64,000 nucleotides of DNA from an uncultured Porphyromonadaceae bacterium (GTDB lineage: Bacteria > Bacteroidota > Bacteroidia > Bacteroidales > Muribaculaceae): NCBI GenBank assembly GCA_900541835.1, contig UQLL01000003.1, positions 1 to 64,000 on the forward strand. Direction: 5' to 3'. Positions within the stretch are counted from its first letter, which is position 1, and each line of letters begins with the position of its first letter. The position numbers and the translations under genes are program-made. This document shows, in pieces, positions 30,517 through 39,215 of this stretch. The notes below the pieces were generated by a model. It made no database searches, was not told the DNA's origin, and worked only from the letters and a program-made list of their open reading frames with translations.

Positions 30517-30573
30517 TGGACGCACCAGGGTGCGTACCTACTTTGCAATTGCCGTCGAGCTGAAGCTCGACGT
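30517..30573. repeat. Composite repeat: family A next to family B
   Basis: GGACGCACCAGGGTGCGTACC (shortened: GACGCACCAGGGTGCGT) at 30518-30541 is followed after 3 bases by GCAATTGCCGTCGAGC TGAA GCTCGACG (30545-30572). Same order as at 14211-14277. It separates xseA from xseB. Confidence 0.8.
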
Positions 30574-30600
30574 TAGGTCTGTGTATATTATTTGTGTATA

Positions 30601-31974
30601 TTATTGATGTGTGTCGGTTACTGTGGAGTCGAACGAGCCGCTGGCCAGGCGGGTGGTGACGGTCTGGCCTGGGCGCAGGTCGGCGGTGTCGCGCAGGGCG
30701 TGGCCGTCGACGAGCGTCAGGGAATATCCTCGGGCCAGGGTCGCCTGGGGGCTGAGGGCATTGGCCAGGGCCTCGAGCTGGTCGAGGCGCTCGGTGGCCT
30801 GGCGAAGCTGGCGGCCCGAGGCGTCGCGCAGGATGGTGGCCAGGTATGCGAGTTTCTGGGCCTGTACGCGCAGGGTGGCGCTGCCGGCGGTGGGGAGCTG
30901 GGCCTGTAGGGCGTCGAGACGCTGGGCCGCCTGGCCGAGGCGGTGGCGGCTGAGCTGGGGGATGAGGGCTGCCACGGAGGCGAGCTGCTGGCCTGCCTGC
31001 CGCAGGCGCTGCTGGGCGATGGCGTGTACGTGCGTCTCGAGCTGCGAGAGCTGCTGGCGCGACCCGGCCACTATAGCCTGCGCCGTCTGGGCGATGGTGC
31101 GCACCAGGCTGTCGAGGCGCCCCAGCGTGTCGGCGCCCTGGGCCACGAGCCATTCGGCGGCGGCGGTGGGCGTCTTTACTCGCGTGTGGGCGATTTCGTC
31201 GAGCACGGTGCGGTCGCGCTCGTGGCCGATGCCGACGATGACGGGCAGCACGCAGCGGGCCACGGCGCGCGCCAGGTCGAGGTTGTCGAAGCCGTTGAGG
31301 TCGGTGGTGGCGCCGCCCCCTCGGATGATCACCACGCAGTCGAAGGCGTCGGGCACGGTCTCTATCTTCTCCAGCGCGGCCATGACGGTGGGCGCGGTGC
31401 GTTCACCCTGCACGATGGCCTCGAAGAGCACGGGGTAGAAGACCAGGCCGTAGGGGTTGTTGGCGAGCTGGTTGAGGAAGTCCTGGTACCCGGCTGCCCC
31501 GGCGGCGGAGATGACGGCGATGCGCTGTGGCGCCATGGGCATGGGGCGCGTGGCGTTGAGGCGCAGGATGCCCTCGGCATGCAGGCGCATCAGGATTTCG
31601 CGCCGTATCTGCTCCATGTCGCCCAGGGTGTAGCGCGGGTCGATGTCGGTGACGTTGAAGGCCAGGCCGAACTGCTCGTGGAAGTTGGCGGTGCCGCGCA
31701 CCATGACCTTGATTCCGGAGCGGAGCGTGGCGCCGGTGGCGGCCTGGAACTTGTAGGCGATGGCGTGGAAGCGGTTGGCCCAGATGGTGGCGCGCATCTT
31801 GGCGACGGTGCGTCCCTGGGCATCCTTCTCCAGCAGCTCCAGGTAGCAGTGGGTCGCGCCGCGCACGTCGCTGAGCTCGGCGGTGACCCACCGCTCGTAG
31901 AGGCTGCGGTCGCAGGCCACGGCGTTCTTTACCAGGGCCGCATACTGGCTGAGGGTGAGGGCGGGTACTTCCAT
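30601..31974 (-). CDS. xseA: Exodeoxyribonuclease VII large subunit
   Basis: Catalytic subunit of ExoVII. The 457-residue protein has the N-terminal OB domain (about residues 5-110), the conserved IAVISAAGAAGYQDFLNQL near 155, the VIIRGGGATTDLNGFDN segment near 225, and the VGIGHERDRTVLDEIAHTRVKTPTAAAE segment (conserved GHERD and KTPTAAAE) near 257. A long coiled-coil C-terminal region follows. The gene starts 13 bases after the stop of the DUF4831 gene. Confidence 0.93.
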   Translation of the reverse strand: MEVPALTLSQYAALVKNAVACDRSLYERWVTAELSDVRGATHCYLELLEKDAQGRTVAKMRATIWANRFHAIAYKFQAATGATLRSGIKVMVRGTANFHEQFGLAFNVTDIDPRYTLGDMEQIRREILMRLHAEGILRLNATRPMPMAPQRIAVISAAGAAGYQDFLNQLANNPYGLVFYPVLFEAIVQGERTAPTVMAALEKIETVPDAFDCVVIIRGGGATTDLNGFDNLDLARAVARCVLPVIVGIGHERDRTVLDEIAHTRVKTPTAAAEWLVAQGADTLGRLDSLVRTIAQTAQAIVAGSRQQLSQLETHVHAIAQQRLRQAGQQLASVAALIPQLSRHRLGQAAQRLDALQAQLPTAGSATLRVQAQKLAYLATILRDASGRQLRQATERLDQLEALANALSPQATLARGYSLTLVDGHALRDTADLRPGQTVTTRLASGSFDSTVTDTHQ

Positions 31975-31987
31975 TCTCTCAGCTGTA

Positions 31988-33055
31988 TTATTTCATTTCT
32001 CCGAGGGAGCGGAGCGCTCCGGTGGCTGGGTTGAATATGGCGGCGGCGGGTGCCTTCTTGTTGGTGAACAGGGTCGGGTCGAGTGCGAATGGGATGCCAT
32101 ACTGGGCCATCTCGGTGGTGGAGGAGAAGAGTTCGCGGCCCTGCCACTGAAGGGATACCTGTGCCGTGCCGGGGAGCATGTACATCACGCCGTCGCGGGG
32201 GAGTCTGGCCTCCTGTCCTTTCTCGTCCTTGGGGATTTCGGGGGCCTCAAGCTGCTTGATGTCGAGGTAGATGGGGGTGCCGGAGAGGTCGTCGCGGTTC
32301 ACGAATCCGGTGTAGGGGTTGAGGCGGGCGAGCACGTAGCGGCCCTCCTCGGTGGGCACGAGTGTGAAGCGGGCGGAGCGCGTCTCGGTCATCTCGCGGC
32401 CGCGGAAGGCGTTGAGCAGCAGCTCCTCCTGGTGCGTCAGCGACTTGAGCATGAGGTCGAGCTGTGCGCCGTCGGTGGGCATGTTGTCGGCGGTGCCGCG
32501 TGTGAGGTCGAGGCGGGCCTGGCGCACCTCGTTGAGGCCGGCGGCGAGCAGGGCGGCGCGGCGGGCGTCGCTCTGGGCCGACGAGAACTCTTCGCCGACG
32601 TATTGCAGATACTCGGTGGCGGAGGGCATGAGCAGCGGCTCGGGGTTGTCGAGGGGTTCCCATCCGGCATCCGGCTCCACTTCGGCGTTGACGCCGAGGA
32701 GCATGCCGTCGTCGGCCACGCAGAGCGTCAGGGGCTGCCCGGCCTTGAGCTGCATACGGTAGATGGCCGAGTCGTTGGCCACGCCGTAGGTGCGCAGGCG
32801 CACGCCGGTGATTTCCCACGTCTCGGCGTCGGCGGTGATTACATTGTCGGTGCCCACGTACTTGGGTGCGAACTGGCGGAATGGGCCGGCCTGGCGCACG
32901 GTGTGGCGGGCCGTGACCTCGACCTCGAAGGCCGTGTTGGGAAGTGCGTAGACGAGACCGTAGTCGGAATACTTGTCGGGGGTGAGCAGGCGCGTCTGCT
33001 GGGCCGAGGCGCCGAGTCCGAGCAGTATGGCGAGGATGGTTATGAGATTTCGCAT
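31988..33055 (-). CDS. DUF4831 family exported protein
   Basis: A 355-residue protein with a signal peptide (MRNLITILAILLGLGASAQ) and the DUF4831 pattern: YALPNTAFEVEVTARHTVRQAGPF near residue 37, then the ITGVRLRTYGVAD-like segment near 82. The family is found mainly in Bacteroidales and has no known function. It lies between nnr and xseA with gaps of about 12 bases, so the three are probably cotranscribed. Confidence 0.82.
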   Translation of the reverse strand: MRNLITILAILLGLGASAQQTRLLTPDKYSDYGLVYALPNTAFEVEVTARHTVRQAGPFRQFAPKYVGTDNVITADAETWEITGVRLRTYGVANDSAIYRMQLKAGQPLTLCVADDGMLLGVNAEVEPDAGWEPLDNPEPLLMPSATEYLQYVGEEFSSAQSDARRAALLAAGLNEVRQARLDLTRGTADNMPTDGAQLDLMLKSLTHQEELLLNAFRGREMTETRSARFTLVPTEEGRYVLARLNPYTGFVNRDDLSGTPIYLDIKQLEAPEIPKDEKGQEARLPRDGVMYMLPGTAQVSLQWQGRELFSSTTEMAQYGIPFALDPTLFTNKKAPAAAIFNPATGALRSLGEMK

Positions 33056-33066
33056 ATCGGAGCGGA

Positions 33067-34587
33067 TTATTTGTCGGTTAGGATTGCTGATATTGCGCGG
33101 CCGAGGTTCTCGGCGATGTCGGCGGCGGTGACGCCGAACTGGCCCATCTGGCCGGCGGCGAGGTCGCCGGCCAGGCCGTGGATGTAGACGCCCATGGAGG
33201 CGGCGCGCTCCTGGCGGTAGCCCTGGGCGATGAATGCGGCGATGACGCCCGTCAGCACGTCGCCGGCGCCGGCCGTGGCCATGCCCGCGTTGCCGGTGGA
33301 GTTGATGTGCACCTTGCCGGTGGGCCGCACCACCATGGTGTGGTGCCCCTTGAGCACGATGATGATGTTGTAGTACTTGGCCTTCTCGACGGCCGTGCGG
33401 AGGCGGTCCTCGGCGCAGTTGTGCTCGCCGAAGAGGCGGTCGAACTCCCCGGCGTGGGGGGTGATGACGGTCTTGGGCGGAAGGAGAGAGAGTAATGCCG
33501 GGCGCCTGGCGATGCAGTTGAGGGCGTCGGCGTCGAGCACCAGTGGCGTCTTGGTATTCTTGAGCAGTGCCTCGAGGGCGTCGACGGTGGCGTCGGCGGT
33601 GCCGATGCCGGGGCCGCAGGCTATGGCCTGGTGTTCGTGGTGCAGACGCATGTCGGTGATGATGGCGTTGTTCTGGTCGGGCTCGAACATGGCGCAGGGC
33701 ACGGCCGTCTGGAGCGGTATCATGCCGTAGGCGGCGCTGTGCACGGTGGCCAGTCCGGCACCGGCACGCAGGGCGGCATGTGCCGACAGGATGGCCGCCC
33801 CGAGCATACCCACGCTGCCGCAGAAGAGAAGCACCGAGCCGTAGTCGCGCTTGGCGGTGAATGGGTTGCGGGGCTGGAGCAGCGAACGGATGTTGCGCTC
33901 CTGCACGTATATGTAGTCGGTGGGGGTGGCGAGGATGGCGTCGTGGTCGATGTCGATGTCGAGGATTTTCACTTCACCTAATGCTTCCGAGTTCTCGGGG
34001 AAGAAGAAGCTCAGACGCGGCTGCTGGAAGCAGAGGGTGAGGCTGGCGTGGACCATGTCGCGGGTGATGGTCTTGTCGTTCCACTCTCCGAACAGGCCCG
34101 ATGGGATGTCGATGCTGATGACGTACGCCTTGGAGGAGTTGATGTAGCGGGCCACGGTGACGAATCCGCCCTGGAGGGGGCGGCGCAGGCCGGCGCCGAA
34201 GAGGCCGTCGATGACGACGTCGCTGCGGCCCAGGACGGGGGGCACGAACTCCCGCTCCACCACCGTGAAGTTGACTCCCTCGATGGCCTCGAGGCGCTCG
34301 CGCTCGATCTGGCAGTCGTGGCTGAGGCGCCCGGTGACGTTGAACAGGTACGTCTCGACGTTGGGAAACCCCTGCTCTATGAGCAGGCGGGCGACGGCTA
34401 GGGCGTCGCCGCCGTTGTTGCCGGGACCGGCGATGATGACGATGCGCTGCCGGGTGTAGAAGCGGGCCATGACCTCGCACGCCACGGCCTGCGCCGCCCG
34501 CTCCATCAGGTCGATGGAGCTTATGCGCTGCGCCTCGCAGGTGGCCTTGTCGAGGGCCTTGATTACCTCTGATGTGAAGATTTTCAT
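33067..34587 (-). CDS. nnr: Bifunctional NAD(P)H-hydrate epimerase/dehydratase
   Basis: Repairs hydrated NADH and NADPH. The 506-residue protein fuses an N-terminal YjeF epimerase domain (IIAGPGNNGGDALAVARLL near residue 50, DGLFGAGLRRP near 147) to a C-terminal ribokinase-like ADP-dependent dehydratase (ACGPGIGTADATVDAL near 328, TPHAGEFDRLFG near 378, GAGDVLTGVIAAFI near 440). Length and order fit the two-domain family. First gene of a minus-strand set with its own promoter. Confidence 0.94.
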   Translation of the reverse strand: MKIFTSEVIKALDKATCEAQRISSIDLMERAAQAVACEVMARFYTRQRIVIIAGPGNNGGDALAVARLLIEQGFPNVETYLFNVTGRLSHDCQIERERLEAIEGVNFTVVEREFVPPVLGRSDVVIDGLFGAGLRRPLQGGFVTVARYINSSKAYVISIDIPSGLFGEWNDKTITRDMVHASLTLCFQQPRLSFFFPENSEALGEVKILDIDIDHDAILATPTDYIYVQERNIRSLLQPRNPFTAKRDYGSVLLFCGSVGMLGAAILSAHAALRAGAGLATVHSAAYGMIPLQTAVPCAMFEPDQNNAIITDMRLHHEHQAIACGPGIGTADATVDALEALLKNTKTPLVLDADALNCIARRPALLSLLPPKTVITPHAGEFDRLFGEHNCAEDRLRTAVEKAKYYNIIIVLKGHHTMVVRPTGKVHINSTGNAGMATAGAGDVLTGVIAAFIAQGYRQERAASMGVYIHGLAGDLAAGQMGQFGVTAADIAENLGRAISAILTDK

Positions 34588-34600
34588 CCGTGCCTTTCTG

Positions 34601-34632
34601 TTTGAGTGTGCAAAAATAACAAATTATTTTTG
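34601..34632 (+). promoter_or_regulatory. Promoter of the candidate structured RNA
   Basis: TTTG (34601-34604), 20-base spacer, TATTTTTG (34625-34632). It overlaps the nnr promoter on the other strand; the shared core is nearly palindromic. Start expected near 34638. Confidence 0.75.
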
Positions 34633-34642
34633 TCTCCGCAAA
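34611..34642 (-). promoter_or_regulatory. nnr promoter
   Basis: On the minus strand TTTG (34642-34639), 20-base spacer, TATTTTTG (34618-34611), 23 bases before the ATG. Confidence 0.8.
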
Positions 34643-34810
34643 ACCGGTCGGCTCGGCGACCCGTCAAAGACCGACCGTCTCTCACCTGTAAAGATTGCCT
34701 CGGGCATACGTTCCGTGGCCGCCGGAGACTACCACTCGTGTGGATTGCCGACGGCGGTGACCTCGTCCTCGTTGGCGAGATGGTGATGCAGTGAGGAGGA
34801 ATTTCGGGGC
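34638..34810 (+). ncRNA. Candidate structured RNA, possibly 6S-like
   Basis: No credible protein is encoded here, yet a full promoter points into it. The sequence folds as a long interrupted hairpin: CTCAC+TGTA (34683 onwards) with TGCA+GTGAG (about 34786-34795), ATTGC/CTCG with CGAG/GGTGAT further in, CCGCCG with CGGCGG near the tip, and a CCAC TCGT GTGG hairpin at the top. A long rod with a bulged centre and a small CCAC...GTGG hairpin is reminiscent of 6S RNA (SsrS), the RNA polymerase-binding regulator. Exact ends, and the 6S identity, are inference; the 3' end is before the pdxA promoter. Confidence 0.5.
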
Positions 34811-34838
34811 CGGTGAGGGACGTTAGGGAAAAAATTCG

Positions 34839-34846
34839 TACCTTTG
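34839..34846 (+). promoter_or_regulatory. -7 element for pdxA
   Basis: TACCTTTG, about 50 bases before the ATG at 34897. Confidence 0.65.
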
Positions 34847-34896
34847 TGCCTTGATAGGGTCCCAGGCGCATATGCCGGGTCCGTACGCACATTCCA

Positions 34897-35973
34897 ATGA
34901 TAAAGATAGGCATAACGCACGGCGACATAAACGGCATCGGCTACGAGGTCATCATGAAGGCCCTGGCCGACGAGCGCATCACGGAAATCTGCACCCCGGT
35001 GATCTTCGGCTCGGCCAAGCTCATCGGCTACTACCGCAAGGTGCTCGGCACCGAGCCATTCCCCACCAACCAGGTGGCCTCCGCCTCACAGGCGCGTGAC
35101 GGGGTCGTCAACCTGGTCAACATTGCCAGCGACGAAATCAAGGTCGACATGGGCAAGCCCACCGAGGAGTCAGGCGCCGCCGCTTTCCTCTCTCTGCAGA
35201 TGGCCGTCGAGGCCTTCCGCGCCGGGGAAATCGACGCGCTGGTCACGGCTCCCGTCTGCAAGCAGTGCATCCACAGCGACGAGTTCGCCATGGGCCACAC
35301 CGAGTACCTGCAGAAGCAGTTCGGCGGCGAAGGCGACCGCGCTCTAATGATTCTCTTCAACGACCTGATGCGCGTGGCCGTGGCCACCACTCACCTTCCA
35401 ATCAAGGACGTCCCCGCCGCCATCACCAAGGATCTCGTCCTGAACAAGATCGAGGACTTCGGCAAGGCGCTGACGCAGGACTTCGGCATCGACGGTCCCA
35501 AGATCGCCGTGCTGAGCCTCAACCCGCACGCCGGCGACGGCGGCCTGCTCGGCACCGAGGAGCAGGAGCAGATAGCACCCGCCATCAAGGAGGCCGAGGC
35601 CAAGGGCATCCTCGCCTTCGGACCCTTCGCCGCCGACGGCCTCTTCGGCTCCGGAGCCTGGCGCCGCTTCGACGGCATCCTGGCCATGTACCACGACCAG
35701 GGACTGGCGCCCTTCAAGCTCATGGCCGGCGATGACGCAGTAAACTTCACAGCCGGACTGCCCGTGGTGCGCACCTCGCCCGACTTCGGCACCGCTTTCG
35801 ACATCGCCGGGGCCGGCAAGGCCGACGCCTCCGGCATGCGCACCGCCATCTACGCCGCCGTGGACCTGCTGCGCACCCGTAAGCGCCATCTCAAGGCTGC
35901 CGCCAATCCCCTGCGCAAGCACTACGTGGAGCGCGGCACCGATAAATCCGTGGACCTAAGCAAAGAAGACTGA
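34897..35973 (+). CDS. pdxA: 4-hydroxythreonine-4-phosphate dehydrogenase
   Basis: NAD-dependent step of pyridoxal phosphate synthesis. The 358-residue protein has ITHGDINGIGYEV near residue 6, VTAPVCKQCI near 117, the metal-binding HTEYL near 133, MYHDQGLAPFK near 264 and RTSPDFGTAFDIAG near 289. Length fits the family. It begins a plus-strand set with the nucleotidyltransferase and ATP-grasp genes; the next start is one base after its stop. Confidence 0.95.
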   Translation: MIKIGITHGDINGIGYEVIMKALADERITEICTPVIFGSAKLIGYYRKVLGTEPFPTNQVASASQARDGVVNLVNIASDEIKVDMGKPTEESGAAAFLSLQMAVEAFRAGEIDALVTAPVCKQCIHSDEFAMGHTEYLQKQFGGEGDRALMILFNDLMRVAVATTHLPIKDVPAAITKDLVLNKIEDFGKALTQDFGIDGPKIAVLSLNPHAGDGGLLGTEEQEQIAPAIKEAEAKGILAFGPFAADGLFGSGAWRRFDGILAMYHDQGLAPFKLMAGDDAVNFTAGLPVVRTSPDFGTAFDIAGAGKADASGMRTAIYAAVDLLRTRKRHLKAAANPLRKHYVERGTDKSVDLSKED

Positions 35974-35974
35974 G

Positions 35975-36694
35975 ATGAATTTCGGAATAATAGCGGCCGG
36001 GGAAGGGTCGCGCCTGGCCGGTGAGGGCGCCGGCGTCTGCAAGCCAATGATTCGTCTCGACGGTGAGCCCATGATAGGGCGCCTGCTCAAGCTCATGGCA
36101 GGCTGCGGCGCACGTCGAGTGGCCATGATCCTCAATCCGTCCATGCCCGAGGCATACGAGTACGTCCGCACCCTCGGGCCGCAGCTCGGCCTCGACCTCG
36201 ACATCACCGTCAAGGCCACGCCCAGCTCCATGCACAGCTTCTACGAGATCAGCTCCCGCCTGCGCGGGCACGGCCGCTTCATAGCCACCACCGTCGATAC
36301 CATATTCCGCCCCGAGGCCTTCCGCCGCTACGTCGAGCTGTGGGAGAATGCTCCCCGAGAGCTCGACGGCATGATGGCCATGACCCGGTACATCGACGAC
36401 GAGAAGCCCCTCTACATCGATACCCCGGGCGACAACGAGCCCATCGTCGCCTTCCGCGACGAGCCCTGGCCCGGCGCCCGCTACATCTCCGGCGGCATCT
36501 ACGGCCTGGCAGGCCGCGCCATCACCGTGCTCGAGGAGTGCATGGCCAAGGGCGTCAGCCGAATGCGCAACTACCAGCGCCAGCTGCTCGCCTCGGGCCT
36601 GAGCCTACTGGGCCACGACATGGGCAAGATCCTTGACGTAGACCACGTCGCCGACGTGGCCAAGGCCGAGGCATTCCTTAACTCTGAAAGCTAA
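35975..36694 (+). CDS. Sugar-1-phosphate-type nucleotidyltransferase
   Basis: A 239-residue NTP-transferase fold protein. The N-terminal FGIIAAGEGSRLAGEG...KPMIRLDGEPMI (residues 3-33) is the nucleotide-binding signature and loop; a 'TVDTIF' segment near 107 offers the metal-binding Asp. The specific sugar or alcohol phosphate is unknown. Together with the ATP-grasp gene five bases downstream it may make or modify a small metabolite or envelope component (inference). Confidence 0.75.
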   Translation: MNFGIIAAGEGSRLAGEGAGVCKPMIRLDGEPMIGRLLKLMAGCGARRVAMILNPSMPEAYEYVRTLGPQLGLDLDITVKATPSSMHSFYEISSRLRGHGRFIATTVDTIFRPEAFRRYVELWENAPRELDGMMAMTRYIDDEKPLYIDTPGDNEPIVAFRDEPWPGARYISGGIYGLAGRAITVLEECMAKGVSRMRNYQRQLLASGLSLLGHDMGKILDVDHVADVAKAEAFLNSES

Positions 36695-36699
36695 ATACC

Positions 36700-37563
36700 G
36701 TGAGTGAGATCAAGATAGCCGGCGTGATGCGCGCCGGGGCCTATTCGCCCAACCACGTGGGTAACGACGCCGCCATCTTCAACGCCGCCGCAGGGCAGCT
36801 GCGCAGGCGCGGCTTCGAGGTCAACATCTACAGCGAGGAGCAGTTCCAGACTTTCGACATCAAGGAGCCGGTGATCCTTAACATGTGCCGCGAGCGTGCC
36901 TCCATAGCCCGCCTGCAGGCCATGGAGAACGACGGCAGGGTGGTGGTCAACTCAGGCTTCGGCATCGAGAACTGCACCCGCGAGCGCATGACCCGCATAC
37001 TGTTGGGCCACGGTATCCCATACCCCGACTCGCTGACGGTCAACACCAACGAGAACGTGCTCGACCAGCTCGAGCGCAGCGGCTACGAGGGCTTCTGGAT
37101 TAAGCGCGGCGACTTCCACGCCATGCACAAGGAGGACGTCAGTTTCTGCCGCCACGCCCAGGAGGCCCAGGAGGTGCTGCAGGAATACTTCTACCGCGGC
37201 ATTCCGAGGGCCGTCATCAACCGCCACCTGCCGGGCGACCTCATCAAGTTCTATGGCGTGGCCGGACAGCCTTTCTTCTACTGGTTCTACCCCTTCGACA
37301 CCGGCCACAGCAAATATGGCCTCGAAGCCATCAACGGCCACAGCCAGGGTCTCCCATTCGATCTGAAGAAGCTGAAGGACATCTGCCAGCAGGCAGCCGA
37401 GGTGCTCGACGTGGTGGTCTACGGCGGCGACTGCATCGTCGGCGCCGACGGCTCCATCCAGATTATCGACTTCAACGACTGGCCCAGCTTCGCTCCCTGC
37501 CGCTCCAAGGCGGCACCCGCCATTGCCAAGGCCGTAATCGCCAGCATCAACGCCAGATTTTAA
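36700..37563 (+). CDS. ATP-grasp (RimK/GshB-like) protein
   Basis: A 287-residue protein starting at GTG (36700). RERASIARLQAMENDG, ERMTRILLGHGIPYP, FWIKRGDFHAMHKEDV and the closing IQIIDFNDWPSFAPCRSKAAPAI (Asp and Asn for metals) are in keeping with an ATP-grasp ligase of the glutathione synthetase/RimK group. Substrates are unknown. It follows the nucleotidyltransferase gene by five bases. Confidence 0.7.
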   Translation: MSEIKIAGVMRAGAYSPNHVGNDAAIFNAAAGQLRRRGFEVNIYSEEQFQTFDIKEPVILNMCRERASIARLQAMENDGRVVVNSGFGIENCTRERMTRILLGHGIPYPDSLTVNTNENVLDQLERSGYEGFWIKRGDFHAMHKEDVSFCRHAQEAQEVLQEYFYRGIPRAVINRHLPGDLIKFYGVAGQPFFYWFYPFDTGHSKYGLEAINGHSQGLPFDLKKLKDICQQAAEVLDVVVYGGDCIVGADGSIQIIDFNDWPSFAPCRSKAAPAIAKAVIASINARF

Positions 37564-37577
37564 TTTTTCAAATAAAA

Positions 37578-37608
37578 TTGCATCTGTTGCAATAAAGCAC
37601 TAAATTTG
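37578..37608 (+). promoter_or_regulatory. Promoter of the Ser/Thr kinase gene, near-leaderless
   Basis: TTG (37578-37580), 20-base spacer, TAAATTTG (37601-37608). The ATG at 37620 is only 11 bases beyond. Confidence 0.75.
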
Positions 37609-37619
37609 CAGGCGTAATT

Positions 37620-39170
37620 ATGGACAACAACCAGACAGCGTTGCCCAAGGGCTTTCGCCTCCACGGCAACCACCGCGACTATAAGATAGACAAGACTCTC
37701 GGCCAGGGCGGCTTCGGCATTACCTATCGCGCCACCGGGCCCGTGCAGGTCGGCACCATCGTCATGCAGGTCGACTTCTGTCTCAAGGAGTTCTTCCTGA
37801 GCAATGACTGCGAGCGCCTGGGCGACAGTTCCATCTCGTATTCCAATCCCGCACGCACACGTGTGGAGAACTCCCGCAAGGACTTCATCGCCGAGGCCCA
37901 GCGCCTCAAGAAGGTCGGTTTCCGGCACCCCAACATCGTCGGCTTCGACGAGGTCTTCGAGGCCAACAATACGGCCTACTACGTCATGGAGTACATCAAC
38001 GGCTCCAGCCTCGACCAGTACGTCACCGAGCATGGCGCCCTGTCGGAACAGGAGGTCCGCGAGCTGCTCTGGCCCATACTCGACGCCGTCAAGCTCCTGC
38101 ACCAGAACCGAATCTGCCACCTCGACATCAAGCCCGCAAACATCATGCTGGCCCGCGATAGCGAGGGCAGGATGCGCCCCGTGCTCATCGACTTCGGCCT
38201 CAGCAAGCACTATGATAGCAAGGGCCACGCCACCTCCACCATCAACTCCTTCGGCTACTCCGAGGGCTACGCGCCCGTGGAGCAGTACAAGGGCATCACC
38301 ACCTTCTCTCCCGGCGCCGACCTCTACGCCCTGGGCGCCACGATGTGGCACTGTCTGACGGCCATTGACCCGCCCTCGGCGCTCGACCTGCGTGATGGCG
38401 AGCTCGCCGCACAGCTCCCCGCCAGCGTCAGTCAGGAACTGCGCACCATGATCGACATCATGACGCGCGACCCGCGCACCCGTCCCACATCCCTTGACGA
38501 GGTGGAGCGCCTTACTGCCGAGGCCCTTAAGCCAAAGGTTGGGCCTAAGCCGGAAGTCAAGGCCGAGAGTGCCGGCAAGGCTACCGTCGTCCTCGACGCC
38601 TCTGCCGTGCCCCCATCTCCGTCAAAAGTAGGGACGCATCCTGGTGCGTCCGTCACTCCGCCGAAACCGCCGAAACCCGTCAAGCCCGTCATCCCCGAGA
38701 CTCCGGGCGTGGCCAAGGTCACCGTGGCCGGGGAAATGAACCCCGTGCGTCCTTCCGGAGGCAAGAACAAGACCCTCTTTCTTGTGCTCGGTGGCATAGC
38801 CGTGGCCATCGTCATACTCGTGGTGCTCTTTGTCATCGGCAGCTCCGACGAAAGCCCGACCGACAACACCGACAACACCGAGGAGATCATCACCACCGGC
38901 GACAATGCCGCCGAGGAGACCGAGATAGGCACCTCCGCCCAGGAGGCCCAGCCGGAGCAGGCACCCGCACAGGAGGCGGCTCCCGCCGCCGCTCCCGCAC
39001 GGCAGCAGGCCGCTCCCGCCAAGACCACCAAGCCGGCCGCGCAGAAGCCCGCCACTCAGACCCAGCAGCCCACGCCGCAGAAACCCGCCAAGCAGCCTGT
39101 AGCCGTTCCCGAGAAGAAGAAGACCGACAAGGCCCACAACTCCACCACACCATACACTATGGACTTCTAA
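37620..39170 (+). CDS. Membrane-anchored Ser/Thr protein kinase
   Basis: A 516-residue eukaryotic-like kinase. Glycine loop LGQGGFGITY near residue 26, probable ATP-binding Lys in CLKEFFL near 58, catalytic HLDIKPANIML near 166, and DFGLSKHY near 190. One membrane helix (TLFLVLGGIAVAIVILVVLF, about residues 384-404) puts the A/P/Q-rich tail in the periplasm. No PASTA or other sensor domain follows. A family A repeat is inserted in frame in the linker (38628-38652), read as VGTHPGASV. Substrates unknown. Confidence 0.9.
   Translation: MDNNQTALPKGFRLHGNHRDYKIDKTLGQGGFGITYRATGPVQVGTIVMQVDFCLKEFFLSNDCERLGDSSISYSNPARTRVENSRKDFIAEAQRLKKVGFRHPNIVGFDEVFEANNTAYYVMEYINGSSLDQYVTEHGALSEQEVRELLWPILDAVKLLHQNRICHLDIKPANIMLARDSEGRMRPVLIDFGLSKHYDSKGHATSTINSFGYSEGYAPVEQYKGITTFSPGADLYALGATMWHCLTAIDPPSALDLRDGELAAQLPASVSQELRTMIDIMTRDPRTRPTSLDEVERLTAEALKPKVGPKPEVKAESAGKATVVLDASAVPPSPSKVGTHPGASVTPPKPPKPVKPVIPETPGVAKVTVAGEMNPVRPSGGKNKTLFLVLGGIAVAIVILVVLFVIGSSDESPTDNTDNTEEIITTGDNAAEETEIGTSAQEAQPEQAPAQEAAPAAAPARQQAAPAKTTKPAAQKPATQTQQPTPQKPAKQPVAVPEKKKTDKAHNSTTPYTMDF
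38628..38652 (+). repeat. Family A repeat inside the kinase coding sequence
   Basis: GTAGGGACGCATCC TGGTGCGTCCG: the same palindrome as the intergenic copies. It is in frame in the proline-rich linker between the kinase domain and the membrane helix. Confidence 0.88.
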
Positions 39171-39174
39171 TGTG

Positions 39175-39200
39175 GCGACGCACGGTCCGTGCATCCCTAC
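39175..39200 (-). repeat. Family A repeat
   Basis: GACGCACGGTCCGTGCATCC followed by CTAC, in reverse orientation, directly between the kinase stop and the acyltransferase start. It carries an ATG (39189) that would lengthen the acyltransferase, an unlikely start. Confidence 0.8.
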
Positions 39201-39215
39201 ATCTCCAACCGAGTT

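Noticed and set aside
34584..34937. Small minus-strand frames (118 and 63 codons) between nnr and pdxA
   Set aside because: They start inside or opposite pdxA and have no ribosome site or family likeness; the segment is better explained as a structured RNA and promoters.
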